From the NCBI GenBank assembly GCA_016699405.1, contig CP064972.1, positions 1,519,501-1,583,500 of the forward strand: a DNA stretch of 64,000 nt, given 5' to 3'. Position 1 is the stretch's first letter; each line of letters opens with the position of its first letter. The notes under the pieces were generated by a model, which was given only the letters and a program-made list of their open reading frames with translations, did not search any database and was not told the DNA's origin. The stretch comes from Holophagales bacterium. GTDB taxonomy: Bacteria > Acidobacteriota > Thermoanaerobaculia > Multivoradales > JAGPDF01. The position numbers and the translations under genes were made by a program. Below are positions 42,753 to 51,424 of the stretch, piece by piece.

Positions 42753-44948
42753 TCAGGCCGACGGATCGTCGAGCAGAGTGCGCAGGCGGATGGCGAGGTC
42801 GGTCGGCGAGAACGGCTTCGAAAGGAAGATGGTCCGGACGTCCCCGGCCGTTTCGGGTGGCCGCTCGGCGTAGCCGGAGCAAAACAGCACCGGAAGCGAG
42901 GGACGAACGGCGCGCAGTCGTTCGGCGAGCTCGCGGCCGCCGAGGCCCGGCATCACCACGTCGGTGACCAGGGCGTCGATCGAGCCGAGCCCGTGGCGCT
43001 CGGCGACGGCGAGCGCTTCGGCGCCGTTGGCTGCGGCGAGAACGCGATAGCCCAGTCCGACGAGCAGGGCGCTCAGCAGGTCGCGCACCGTCGACTCGTC
43101 CTCGGCGAGCAGCACGGTTTCGGCACCGCGCGGCGGAGGAGGTGGCGGTGGAGCCGCGACGACCGGCGCCTCGTGTCCGTCACTCGCCGCGCGCGGCAGC
43201 ATCACGGTGAACACCGCTCCCTGTCCCGGCGAGCTGTCGGCGAGCACGTCGCCGCCGCTCTGGCGGACGATGCCGTGGACCGTGGCGAGCCCGAGGCCGG
43301 TCCCGTGGCCCACCGGCTTGGTGGTGAAGAACGGTTCGAAGAGGTGGGCGCGGACCTCGTCGCTCAGACCGATGCCGGTGTCGGCGACCTCGATCGTGAC
43401 GTAGTCGCCTGCCGGCAGGGAGCGTTCCGCCACCTCGGGCTCGAGCGCGCGAGCGGGCAGCGTGCTCTGGCCGATCCGCACGGTGAGGGTCCCCCCTCCC
43501 GGCATCGCGTCGCGCGCGTTCACCGCGAGGTTGACCAGGACCTGCTCGATCTGGCCGGGGTCGGCGCGGACGATCGCCGGTTGGGTCGGAGCAAGCACCT
43601 GAAGCTCGACCTCCTCGCCGAGCAGGCGGTCGAGCATCGGCTCGAGGTCGGCGACCAGCCGTCGCAGGTCGATGGTGCGCGGGCGCAGGATCTGGCGTCG
43701 ACCGAAGGCCAGGAGCTTGGCGGTGAGCTCGGCGGCGCGGCCGGAGGCGCGGCGGATCTCGGCGACCTGCTTGGCCCAGGTCGAGTCCGGGGGGAGCTGA
43801 CGGGCGAGCAGCTCGGCGTACCCCCCGATCGCGGTGAGCATGTTGTTGAAGTCGTGAGCCACGCCGCCGGCGAGCCGTCCGACCGCCTCCATCTTCTGGG
43901 CCTGGACGAGCTGCTGCTCCAGCACCTTGCGGTCGGTGACGTCGAGCACGACCCCTTGGAAGAGAACCCTGGCGTCGTCGTCGGGGCCCTCGCGGGCGGC
44001 GATCGCCTGGTCGCGCACCCAGACGATCCGTCCGTCGCGCGTCAGCAGGCGGTACTCCATGAGAAACGCGCCGCCGGTGAGAAGGCGCGCCTCTTCGGTG
44101 GTGAACCGATCTCGGTCCTCGGGATGGACCATCCGCCGCCAGAGGCCGGAATCGGCGAGGAACTCGGCCGATGGCGCCCCGGTCAGCCGTTCGATCTGCG
44201 GGCTGGCGTAGTGCCACTGGCCGCGCGGTCCGGCTTCGGCGAGATAGGTGACCGCCGGCAGGGCCTCGATGAAGCGCTGCAGACGGAGCTGGGCGTCCTC
44301 GGCGACCCGCTCGGCCCGGCGCCGTTCGGCGATCTCGCGCTCGAGCTCGGCGTTGGCGGCCGAAAGCTCGACGGTGCGCTGGGCGACGCGCTGCTCGAGC
44401 TCTTCCTGGCTGCGCCGCAAGGCACGCTCCATCATCCGCAGCCCGGTGACCTCGCGGACCACGGCGAGCTTCTGGCGCTCGAGCAACGGGAAGAGTCGCG
44501 CCTCGAAGATGCGCTCGATGTCGTCGTCCACCACCGAGTACTCGACGCTGACCAGCTTGCGGGTCGTCGCGACCTCGGCGAGCGCCTCGGTCAGCAGCCG
44601 GCCGATGCGCGGCTCGCGGGTGCCGGCGACCGACTGGCCGACGAGCGGGCCGGGCCAGGCGGCACGAATCGGCTTGCTGCCGCCGCTTTCGTCGAGGACG
44701 CGACCATGCTCGTCGAGCCAGAGGAAGAGGTCGGGGACCGCACGGAAGACGGCGCGCAGGTCGGCGTTGGCCTGCATGAGCTCTTCGGAGGAGAGGTCGA
44801 GCGAGCGCTCGAGCATCCCGCGGTCGCGATCGGCCTGTTGGTAGGCCTCGTCGATGGCGGCGAAGAGCGCCTCGTGGCCGGCCGGCGGCTCCTCGGTGCC
44901 GAGCTGGCGCAGCAGCTGGCGACGCAGCAGACGGTGTTGGACCGGCAC
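42753..44948 (-). CDS. Hybrid sensor histidine kinase with PAS domains and C-terminal receiver
   Basis: Encodes 731 residues from GTG 44948. Order: N-terminal helical region, PAS-like domain (about 85-190), coiled coil ('RSQEELEQRVAQRTVELSAA'), second PAS with PAC (about 235-355), HisKA with H-box 'GGVAHDFNNMLTAIGG' (about 360), HATPase_c with 'NLAVNARDAMPGGG', 'DTGIGLS' and 'GTGLGLATVHG', a proline linker, and a REC domain with 'DALVTDVVMPG' and 'FLSKPFSP'. It has no membrane segment and is cytosolic. No output domain is attached, so a phosphotransfer partner elsewhere is likely. The FIST gene lies four bases upstream. Confidence 0.93.
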   Translation of the reverse strand: MPVQHRLLRRQLLRQLGTEEPPAGHEALFAAIDEAYQQADRDRGMLERSLDLSSEELMQANADLRAVFRAVPDLFLWLDEHGRVLDESGGSKPIRAAWPGPLVGQSVAGTREPRIGRLLTEALAEVATTRKLVSVEYSVVDDDIERIFEARLFPLLERQKLAVVREVTGLRMMERALRRSQEELEQRVAQRTVELSAANAELEREIAERRRAERVAEDAQLRLQRFIEALPAVTYLAEAGPRGQWHYASPQIERLTGAPSAEFLADSGLWRRMVHPEDRDRFTTEEARLLTGGAFLMEYRLLTRDGRIVWVRDQAIAAREGPDDDARVLFQGVVLDVTDRKVLEQQLVQAQKMEAVGRLAGGVAHDFNNMLTAIGGYAELLARQLPPDSTWAKQVAEIRRASGRAAELTAKLLAFGRRQILRPRTIDLRRLVADLEPMLDRLLGEEVELQVLAPTQPAIVRADPGQIEQVLVNLAVNARDAMPGGGTLTVRIGQSTLPARALEPEVAERSLPAGDYVTIEVADTGIGLSDEVRAHLFEPFFTTKPVGHGTGLGLATVHGIVRQSGGDVLADSSPGQGAVFTVMLPRAASDGHEAPVVAAPPPPPPPRGAETVLLAEDESTVRDLLSALLVGLGYRVLAAANGAEALAVAERHGLGSIDALVTDVVMPGLGGRELAERLRAVRPSLPVLFCSGYAERPPETAGDVRTIFLSKPFSPTDLAIRLRTLLDDPSA

Positions 44949-44952
44949 CGGG

Positions 44953-46107
44953 TCAGCTCTCCGCGAGCGAGGTGATGGTCATCGTCTGGTTGTGCAGCTC
45001 GCAGCGTGCGGTGGGCGTGAAGGGCGAGATCTCGCCGTAGGAATAGAAGCCGGTGAGCACCGGCGTCGGGCCGAGCACGGCACGCACCGCTTCGAGCTCC
45101 TCTTCGACCCGTTGATCGAGCACCATCCGTCGGCCGACGCAACTGACGAGCAGCGCCAGGCTGGCCGGAGCCTCGCCGAGCGCGGTGTGGCAGATGTGTG
45201 CGGCATCGGTGGCCCCGTCGATGAGGCGCTCGAAGTTGGCCTTCATGAAACGGGCGAGCCCGCCCTCCGGCATCTCGCCGGCGAAGAGGATGCTCTGCTC
45301 GGCCTCGTCGACCTGCAGAATGGTGCGGACGACGGCGGTCTCGTCGCGGTGGGCGCGCACCGCCAGCGGGAAGTAGAGCCCGGTGGCCGGGAGTCCGGCG
45401 GCGTCGGCTCCGAGATAGCGCTTGTAGAGCTCGAGAGCGGAATGGCCGTCGAGCTCGTAGAGCTCGTTGGCACTGGCGCGGGTGATGAGGCGCTCCGGTC
45501 CGAACGGGTCCCAGCCGCCGAGCGACCCGCAGCCCACCCGCAGGCGTCTGCCGGCGATGCCGACCGCCACCACGCCATGCTCGCGGAACGCTCCGCGGTC
45601 GATCACCCGGGTGCGGGCGAAGCGCGGGCCGTCTCCGGCGAGGCCGCCGGTGACGACCACGTTCGGCGGGAGGGAGCGACCGAGCCCGGCGACGAGGGCC
45701 GAGCCGTTCACCTGGATCCCCTCGCTGAGCACCAGGACGTAGGCGAGGTCGGGGATGGCGGCCAGATCGCGGCCGAGCGCCTCGCCGACCGCGCCGCTCG
45801 CCTCTGCCGACGGCAGGTCGCGATAGGCGGCGTGAACCGTCGAGCTGGCCAGCTCGACCGCGGTGGCGACGAGCGTTCCGTCGGCGACCTGTGTGCCCGA
45901 GATCTCTCCGGCCGTCGAACAGCCGACGACGAGCGCGGCGGGATGCCGGGCGGCGATCTCGCCGAGCGCTGCGGAATCGTCGAGCGCAGCGCCGGAGCCG
46001 AAAACGAGCAGGAGTTGTGCGCCGGGGAGGTGGCCTTCGGCGGTCGCCGCCGAAGCGCCTTGCCGCCAGTCGCCGCCCGGGGAATAACGCCAGTGCGAGA
46101 CCCTCAT
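44953..46107 (-). CDS. FIST-domain sensory protein
   Basis: Encodes 384 residues from ATG 46107, preceded by GGAGGAAC. FIST_N features include 'LLLVFGSGAALDDSAALGEI' and 'ALVVGCSTAGEISG', followed by 'VVVTGGLAGDGPRFARTRV'. FIST_C is recognisable from 'ELYELDGHSALELYKRYLG' to 'VLTGFYSYGEISPF'. FIST domains are thought to sense small ligands, possibly amino acids, and are often found with kinases and chemoreceptors. Here the stop is four bases before the hybrid kinase start, so the two are almost certainly co-translated, and the FIST protein probably provides the input that the kinase lacks. Confidence 0.93.
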   Translation of the reverse strand: MRVSHWRYSPGGDWRQGASAATAEGHLPGAQLLLVFGSGAALDDSAALGEIAARHPAALVVGCSTAGEISGTQVADGTLVATAVELASSTVHAAYRDLPSAEASGAVGEALGRDLAAIPDLAYVLVLSEGIQVNGSALVAGLGRSLPPNVVVTGGLAGDGPRFARTRVIDRGAFREHGVVAVGIAGRRLRVGCGSLGGWDPFGPERLITRASANELYELDGHSALELYKRYLGADAAGLPATGLYFPLAVRAHRDETAVVRTILQVDEAEQSILFAGEMPEGGLARFMKANFERLIDGATDAAHICHTALGEAPASLALLVSCVGRRMVLDQRVEEELEAVRAVLGPTPVLTGFYSYGEISPFTPTARCELHNQTMTITSLAES

Positions 46108-46242
46108 GGACGGCGGTTCCTCCGATCGAGGCGAGGGTAGCACAGCGCTCGGTGCTGCGAGCGCGGCGTCGGGAAGGGTGGAAAGGGGGTGAGTCGAACG
46201 ACGGCTTCGGCCGCGGCAAGCGCCGTGGCACCCCTGCCCGGG

Positions 46243-47973
46243 TCAGAAGGTATCGCTCGTGGTCACCAGCCACTGCACCTGCCGCTCGCCACGACGCGCG
46301 TCGAGCGGGAAGGCGACGTCGAGGTGGATCATCGACGCGTTGGCCGAACGACTCGAGCCGATGCGCAGTCCGAGCCCCACGTCGCGCAGCACGCCGAGGC
46401 TCGGCGGGCCGGGTTCCCCGGCGCTCCAGGCCCTTCCCACGTCGGCGAAGACGGCACCGCCGATCCGCACCAGGTGGAAAAGCTCCGCCGGATGGTAGAA
46501 GCGCTGCTCGAGGGTCAGGAGGATGCGTCGGTTTCCTTCCTGGTAGCGCAGCGGATAGCCCCGCAGGCCGTTGTCGCCGCCGAGCAGGAGCTGGCGCTCC
46601 GGATCGAGCCGGTAGGCGGCGTCGAACGTGAGGCTGGCGAAGAAGAGGTGACGGCCGAGATCCCGCCAGTAGTAGCGCAGGCTGAGGGCGACCTGGCCGT
46701 CGCGCAGGCCGCCGATCCCCTGGCCGCGATTGCCCTCGACTCGACCGCCGAGCGAGGCCGCGGCGAGCAGGAGCTGCCCGCGGCGCGGTGCGAAGCCGTC
46801 AGCGAGGCTCGCCCCGAAGAGGGCCGCATTGCGGTCCGACCCGAGCGCCCGACTGACCAGGCCGAGCCAGGCGTTGCCGCGCCGGCCGAGGTTCAGGTCC
46901 TCGGTGCGGTCGATCCGGTCGAGGTTCTGCGCCTCGATGTAGCCGTCCTCGATCCACTCGCCGGCGACCCACGGATAGGCGAACCTCCGGTCCGGCGGCA
47001 GCGCGCGGTGACGCAGCTCGCCGGGTGGAACCGAGTAGCGGCGGCGATCCCAGGTGGCGCCGAAGCGCAGGCGGGCGGTGCGACCCGCCACCGCACCGCG
47101 CGAACGGCCGAACGAGACCTCGGCGTACTCCTGGTCGACGGCGAAGCGGTCGTCGATCTCGCCGAGGCGGTAGATCGAGTCGATCCGCTGATCGCGAAAG
47201 GCGCGCAGGCCGGCGGCGGAGCGCGAGTCGAGCGAGCGGAACGGGCGCTCGAAGGCGAGGCGCATCAGCTCGCCGTCGCTGTTGTCGCTGTACCAGAGCT
47301 CGAAGCGGAGACGGCGGCCGAGGAAGTCGTCGTCGCGATAGCGGGCGAGGGTCGTCGTCCGGTCGACGTTCTCGTCGCGCGAGAGCGTCAGATCGGTGCC
47401 GAGGCCGAGGAAGTTGGAATCCTGGAGCTCGAGCTTCCAGGCATTCTCGCCCCCCTTCCGGTTGAAGCTCGCCCCCGGCTTGAGCGACCAGACGTCGCGG
47501 GTGATCACTTCGATGTCGACGTCGCCGTCGCAGTACGCCACCGGCCGGACGACGGCGTCGTAAAGGAAGCGATCGCGACGGAGCAGGCGCTCCGACTCCG
47601 CCAGGCGCCGCTCCCGGTAGGGCTCGCCGGGAGCGAAGACGAGGCGGTGGAGGATGACGCGCTCGCGCGTCGTCAGGTGGAGTTGGTTGGCCAGTCGGAA
47701 GGCCCAGAAGCTCTCGCCCGGCACCTCCGGGTCGAAGATGTTCTTGGCCCGGACGAGGATCCGCCGGACGCGGGCCCCTTGCGCCTCGAGCTCGGTGGGC
47801 GAGGGGATTGCCTCGCCGACGAGCCAGGTCCTGCAGGTCGGGTCGACGACCGGTCCGGGATCCGGCGTTGCCTCGGCAGCGGCGGCCGCAGCTGGTGCGC
47901 CGGCAAGGCCGGCGAGCCAGGCAAGGGTGAGCAGGACGGATGCGCCGGGAGCGGCGCGCTGGATCCAGGGCAT
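46243..47973 (-). CDS. Omp85-like outer-membrane beta-barrel protein
   Basis: Encodes 576 residues from ATG 47973 with a signal peptide ('ASVLLTLAWLAGLAGAPAAA'). After a POTRA-like region ('RVILHRLVFAPGEPYRERRL', 'YDGDVDIEVITRDVW' type) the remainder is alternating aromatic beta strands, ending in phenylalanine ('LVTTSDTF'), as outer-membrane barrels do. The segment 'LLLGGDNGLRGYPLRYQEGN' is the conserved loop of bacterial surface antigen (Omp85/TamA) proteins containing the RGY motif. It may insert or secrete a partner, or be a stand-alone two-partner-like translocator. No bam genes adjoin it. Confidence 0.85.
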   Translation of the reverse strand: MPWIQRAAPGASVLLTLAWLAGLAGAPAAAAAAEATPDPGPVVDPTCRTWLVGEAIPSPTELEAQGARVRRILVRAKNIFDPEVPGESFWAFRLANQLHLTTRERVILHRLVFAPGEPYRERRLAESERLLRRDRFLYDAVVRPVAYCDGDVDIEVITRDVWSLKPGASFNRKGGENAWKLELQDSNFLGLGTDLTLSRDENVDRTTTLARYRDDDFLGRRLRFELWYSDNSDGELMRLAFERPFRSLDSRSAAGLRAFRDQRIDSIYRLGEIDDRFAVDQEYAEVSFGRSRGAVAGRTARLRFGATWDRRRYSVPPGELRHRALPPDRRFAYPWVAGEWIEDGYIEAQNLDRIDRTEDLNLGRRGNAWLGLVSRALGSDRNAALFGASLADGFAPRRGQLLLAAASLGGRVEGNRGQGIGGLRDGQVALSLRYYWRDLGRHLFFASLTFDAAYRLDPERQLLLGGDNGLRGYPLRYQEGNRRILLTLEQRFYHPAELFHLVRIGGAVFADVGRAWSAGEPGPPSLGVLRDVGLGLRIGSSRSANASMIHLDVAFPLDARRGERQVQWLVTTSDTF

Positions 47974-48089
47974 GAAGGCTCGGCCGAAAACAGGGCATCC
48001 TAACCCGCGTTTCCGGCTCCTGAACCTGCTCATCCCCTGTGCTACGCTGCTCGGCCGCGGTGCGTCACAAGCGCCCAGGAGGATTCCCC

Positions 48090-49925
48090 ATGCGACATCG
48101 GCACTCGCTCGCACGACGGTGGGCGCTCGCCGCGCTCCTCGTCGGGTCAACCTTCGCCGTCCCTCTCGCTCCGCTCTTCGCCGCCCAGGCGTCGCCGGCT
48201 CCGGCCCGCAAGGCCGAGGTGCCCGTCGAGAGCTTCACGCTCGAGAACGGGATGCGGTTCCTGCTCGTTCGCCGCCCCGAGATGGCCACGGTCCACTCGG
48301 GCTGGGTGGCCAAGGTCGGCTCGGCCAACGAGCGGCCCGGGATCACCGGGCTCTCGCACTTCTTCGAACACATGATGTTCAAGGGTTCGAAGGCGATCGG
48401 CACGACCGACATCGCCCGTGACCTGGCGATCCAGGCCGAGCAGGAGGCGCTGCAGGAGAAGATGCGGGCGATCTACCGCGCGCAGCGCGAGCGCTATCGC
48501 CGCGGCGAGATCCCCGACCCCTTCGACCCGGCCTACCGGACCCCCGAGCTCAAGGAGCTCGAGGAGCGCTTCGCCAAGCTGGTCGAGGAGCAGCGCGCCC
48601 TGATGGTCAAGGAGGAGTTCTCCAAGCTCTACACCGAGGCAGGAGCGACGGGGCTCAATGCCGGCACCGACTACGACCTGACCTTCTACTTCGTCACCGT
48701 GCCGGCCAACAAGCTCGAGCTCTGGTTCTGGCTCGAGTCGGACCGGCTGGGCGAGCCGGTCTTCCGCGATTTCTACGCCGAGCGCGACGTCGTCCACGAG
48801 GAGCGCCGGCTGCGCACCGAGTCGACGCCCACCGGCAAGTTCGAGGAGGAGTTCGACTCGCTCTTCTGGCAGTCGCATCCCTACCACTGGCCAGTCGTCG
48901 GCTGGCCCTCGGACCTCAAGGTCATCAGCAAAGCCGACGCGGACGCCTACTTCTCGACCTACTACGCCCCGAACAACCTGGTCGTCGCCCTGGTCGGCAA
49001 CTTCGAGCCTTCCGAGGTGCGCCGCCTCGCCGAGCGCTACTTCGGTCGCCTGCGGCGCGGTGCCGTCGAGCCGCCGGACGTGGCGACCCTCGAGATGCCG
49101 CAGCTCGCCGAGAAGCGAATGGTGGCCGAGTGCGACTGCCAGCCGCAGGTCGAGGTGCGCTATCACACCGTGCCGTTCGGTCACGCCGACAGCTACGCCC
49201 TCGACGTGCTCGCCGGACTGCTCAACGGCCGCACCGGCCGTCTGATGAAGGCGATGGTTCTCGCCAAGCCGCTCGCGGTCTCGGCTCAGGCCGGCCAGGA
49301 CTCGCGCAAGTGGGCCGGGGCCTTCAGCTTCTCGGCCGAGGCCAAGGGTGAGACGACTCCCGAGCAGCTCGAGCAGGCCTGGTACGAGGAGCTGCGCCGC
49401 GTGCGCGACGAGCCGATTCCCGAGGCCGAGCTCCAGAAGGTGAAGAACCAGATCGCCGCCTCCGCCTTCCGGCGGCTCGACAGCTCCTTCTATCTGATGC
49501 TGCAGTTGCTGATCTACGAGGGCCAGGGCGACTGGAGCTACCTGAACACCTGGGCGGACCGCACGCTCGCCGTCACCGCCGAGGAGGTGCAGCGGGTGAC
49601 GCGGACCTACTTCTCGCCGGAGTCGCGAGCGGTGGCGCTCTACCGGCGCAAGCCTGGGGAGGCGGCGCGGCCGCTGCCGGCCAAGATCGCCGTCGTCCCG
49701 GCCGCGATGCGGCAGCAGGTGGAGGCCAAGGTGCGGCAGCTCCAGGCCGTCACCGATCCGGCCGTCCTCCGCCAGACGCTCGAGGCGATGGTTGGCCAGG
49801 TCAGCGGGGCGCCGCCCGAAGTCCGCCCCGCCCTCGAAGTGCTGATCGAAGCGATCCAGACTCGCCTCGCCGAGCTCGAGAAGCCCGCCGCGACCCCCGT
49901 TCCCCCCGCTGGAGGCCCGCGATGA
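48090..49925 (+). CDS. M16-family zinc peptidase, catalytic subunit
   Basis: Encodes 611 residues from ATG 48090 (AGGAGG upstream) with signal peptide 'LAALLVGSTFAVPLAPLFAA'. The inverted zinc motif HXXEH is intact in 'LSHFFEHMMFKG', with the downstream glutamate expected in 'ERDVVHEERRLR'. An insert of about 90 residues (residues about 115-205, charged and helical) separates these, longer than in most M16B enzymes. The protein is exported, probably periplasmic. The stop overlaps the next gene, which encodes an M16 protein without the zinc motif: the usual active/inactive pair. Confidence 0.93.
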   Translation: MRHRHSLARRWALAALLVGSTFAVPLAPLFAAQASPAPARKAEVPVESFTLENGMRFLLVRRPEMATVHSGWVAKVGSANERPGITGLSHFFEHMMFKGSKAIGTTDIARDLAIQAEQEALQEKMRAIYRAQRERYRRGEIPDPFDPAYRTPELKELEERFAKLVEEQRALMVKEEFSKLYTEAGATGLNAGTDYDLTFYFVTVPANKLELWFWLESDRLGEPVFRDFYAERDVVHEERRLRTESTPTGKFEEEFDSLFWQSHPYHWPVVGWPSDLKVISKADADAYFSTYYAPNNLVVALVGNFEPSEVRRLAERYFGRLRRGAVEPPDVATLEMPQLAEKRMVAECDCQPQVEVRYHTVPFGHADSYALDVLAGLLNGRTGRLMKAMVLAKPLAVSAQAGQDSRKWAGAFSFSAEAKGETTPEQLEQAWYEELRRVRDEPIPEAELQKVKNQIAASAFRRLDSSFYLMLQLLIYEGQGDWSYLNTWADRTLAVTAEEVQRVTRTYFSPESRAVALYRRKPGEAARPLPAKIAVVPAAMRQQVEAKVRQLQAVTDPAVLRQTLEAMVGQVSGAPPEVRPALEVLIEAIQTRLAELEKPAATPVPPAGGPR

Positions 49926-51424
49926 ACCGCGCTCCCATCCTTCTGCTGCTGGCTTCGCTCGCCGCGGGCGCTGCGCACGGCGCGTCGCCGGCGGCGATTC
50001 CCGATCACCCCCGCGCCCTGCGCTACGGCGAGCTCCGTTTCGAGCTCCCCGACCCGGCGCGCTATCGCCACGAGCTGCCCGGCGGCGTCGTCGCCTTCGT
50101 CGCCGAGGACCACGCCCTGCCGCTCGTCAAGGTGAGCCTCATGCTGCGCGGCGGGGCCTATCAGGATCCGGTCGGCAAGACCGGGCTCGCGGCGTTGACC
50201 GCGGCGATGCTGCGCCGAGGCGGCGCGGGAGCGCTCGCCGCCGACGCGTTCGACGAGCGCGCCGACTTCCTGGCGGCGAGCCTCTCGGCGAGCGCCGGCC
50301 CCACGAGTACCACGTTGACGCTCGACTGCCTCTCGCAACAACTCGACGAGTCGCTCGACCTGCTCTTCGCCATGCTGACCGCTCCCCGGTTCGACGAGAG
50401 CCGGCTGGCGGTGGAGAAGTCGAGCCGCCGCGAAGGGCTCGCCCAGCGCAACGACGATGCGGGTGACATCCTCGAGCGGGAATGGAACTGGCTGCTCTAC
50501 GGCCCGCAGCACGTCGTCGCGCGCGAGACGACGGCCGCCGAGCTCGATTCGATCCGCCGCGAGGACCTCGCCTCGTTCCACGCGCGCACCTACGGACCCA
50601 GCCACCTGGTCGTCGCGGTGGCCGGCGACGTCGACGCCGCGAGCATCCTCGCCCAGCTGAAGCGTCGGCTCGCCGCCTGGAAGTCGACCGCGGCCGAGCC
50701 GGCCTGGCCGCCGACCTTCCCCCAGCATGCGCCGCCGCCGGGCGTCTACTACGTGGAGAAGGACATCCCGCAGGGCAAGGTCGAGATCGGTCACCGCGGC
50801 GTCCGCTGGCAGCGCTGGGACGATCCGGAGATGTTCGCCCTGATGGTGATGAACGAGATCCTCGGCGGCGACTTCACGTCGCGCATCACGCAGCGGGTGC
50901 GCTCCGACGAGGGGCTCGCCTACAGCGCCGGCTCCGACTACGACATCGGCATCCTCTGGCCGGGGTCGTTCTCGGTGGCGTTCGAGTCGAAGAGCGCCAC
51001 GGTGGCGCTCGCCGCCAAGATCTCGCTCGAGGAGATCGGCCGGATGCAACGCGAGCCGGTCTCGGAGCAGGAGCTGCGGCAGGCGCGAAGCTCGTTCGTC
51101 GACTCCTTCCCGCGTCGCTTCGAGACGCCGTTCCAGATCGCCCGCACCTATGCGACCGACGAGGTCCTGGGGCGCCCGCACGACTATTGGCGCACCTACC
51201 GCGAACGGATGCGGGCGGTCGATGCCGCGGCGGTTCGGGCGGCGGCCGCCAAATACCTGCATCCGGACGCGATGGTCATGCTGGTCGTCGGACGGTGGAG
51301 CGACATCGCGGCCGGAGACGCGGACGGACGGGCGAAGATGACGGAGATCCTGAGCGGACCCGGGCGCGCCGCGGCGACGCAACTGCCCTTGCGTGACCCG
51401 CTGACGCTCGAGCCGCTGCCGTGA
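49922..51424 (+). CDS. M16-family peptidase homologue lacking zinc ligands
   Basis: Encodes 500 residues with ATG overlapping the preceding stop (ATGA) and signal peptide 'ILLLLASLAAGAAHG'. M16 fold features are clear ('VKVSLMLRGGAYQDP', 'ILGGDFTSRITQRVRSDEGL'), but where HXXEH should lie the sequence reads 'GLAALTAAMLRRGG', so zinc cannot bind. C-terminal 'RSDEGLAYSAGS' corresponds to the R/Y substrate-binding pair of M16B. It should form a heterodimer with the preceding catalytic subunit and help hold the substrate. Confidence 0.92.
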   Translation: MNRAPILLLLASLAAGAAHGASPAAIPDHPRALRYGELRFELPDPARYRHELPGGVVAFVAEDHALPLVKVSLMLRGGAYQDPVGKTGLAALTAAMLRRGGAGALAADAFDERADFLAASLSASAGPTSTTLTLDCLSQQLDESLDLLFAMLTAPRFDESRLAVEKSSRREGLAQRNDDAGDILEREWNWLLYGPQHVVARETTAAELDSIRREDLASFHARTYGPSHLVVAVAGDVDAASILAQLKRRLAAWKSTAAEPAWPPTFPQHAPPPGVYYVEKDIPQGKVEIGHRGVRWQRWDDPEMFALMVMNEILGGDFTSRITQRVRSDEGLAYSAGSDYDIGILWPGSFSVAFESKSATVALAAKISLEEIGRMQREPVSEQELRQARSSFVDSFPRRFETPFQIARTYATDEVLGRPHDYWRTYRERMRAVDAAAVRAAAAKYLHPDAMVMLVVGRWSDIAAGDADGRAKMTEILSGPGRAAATQLPLRDPLTLEPLP

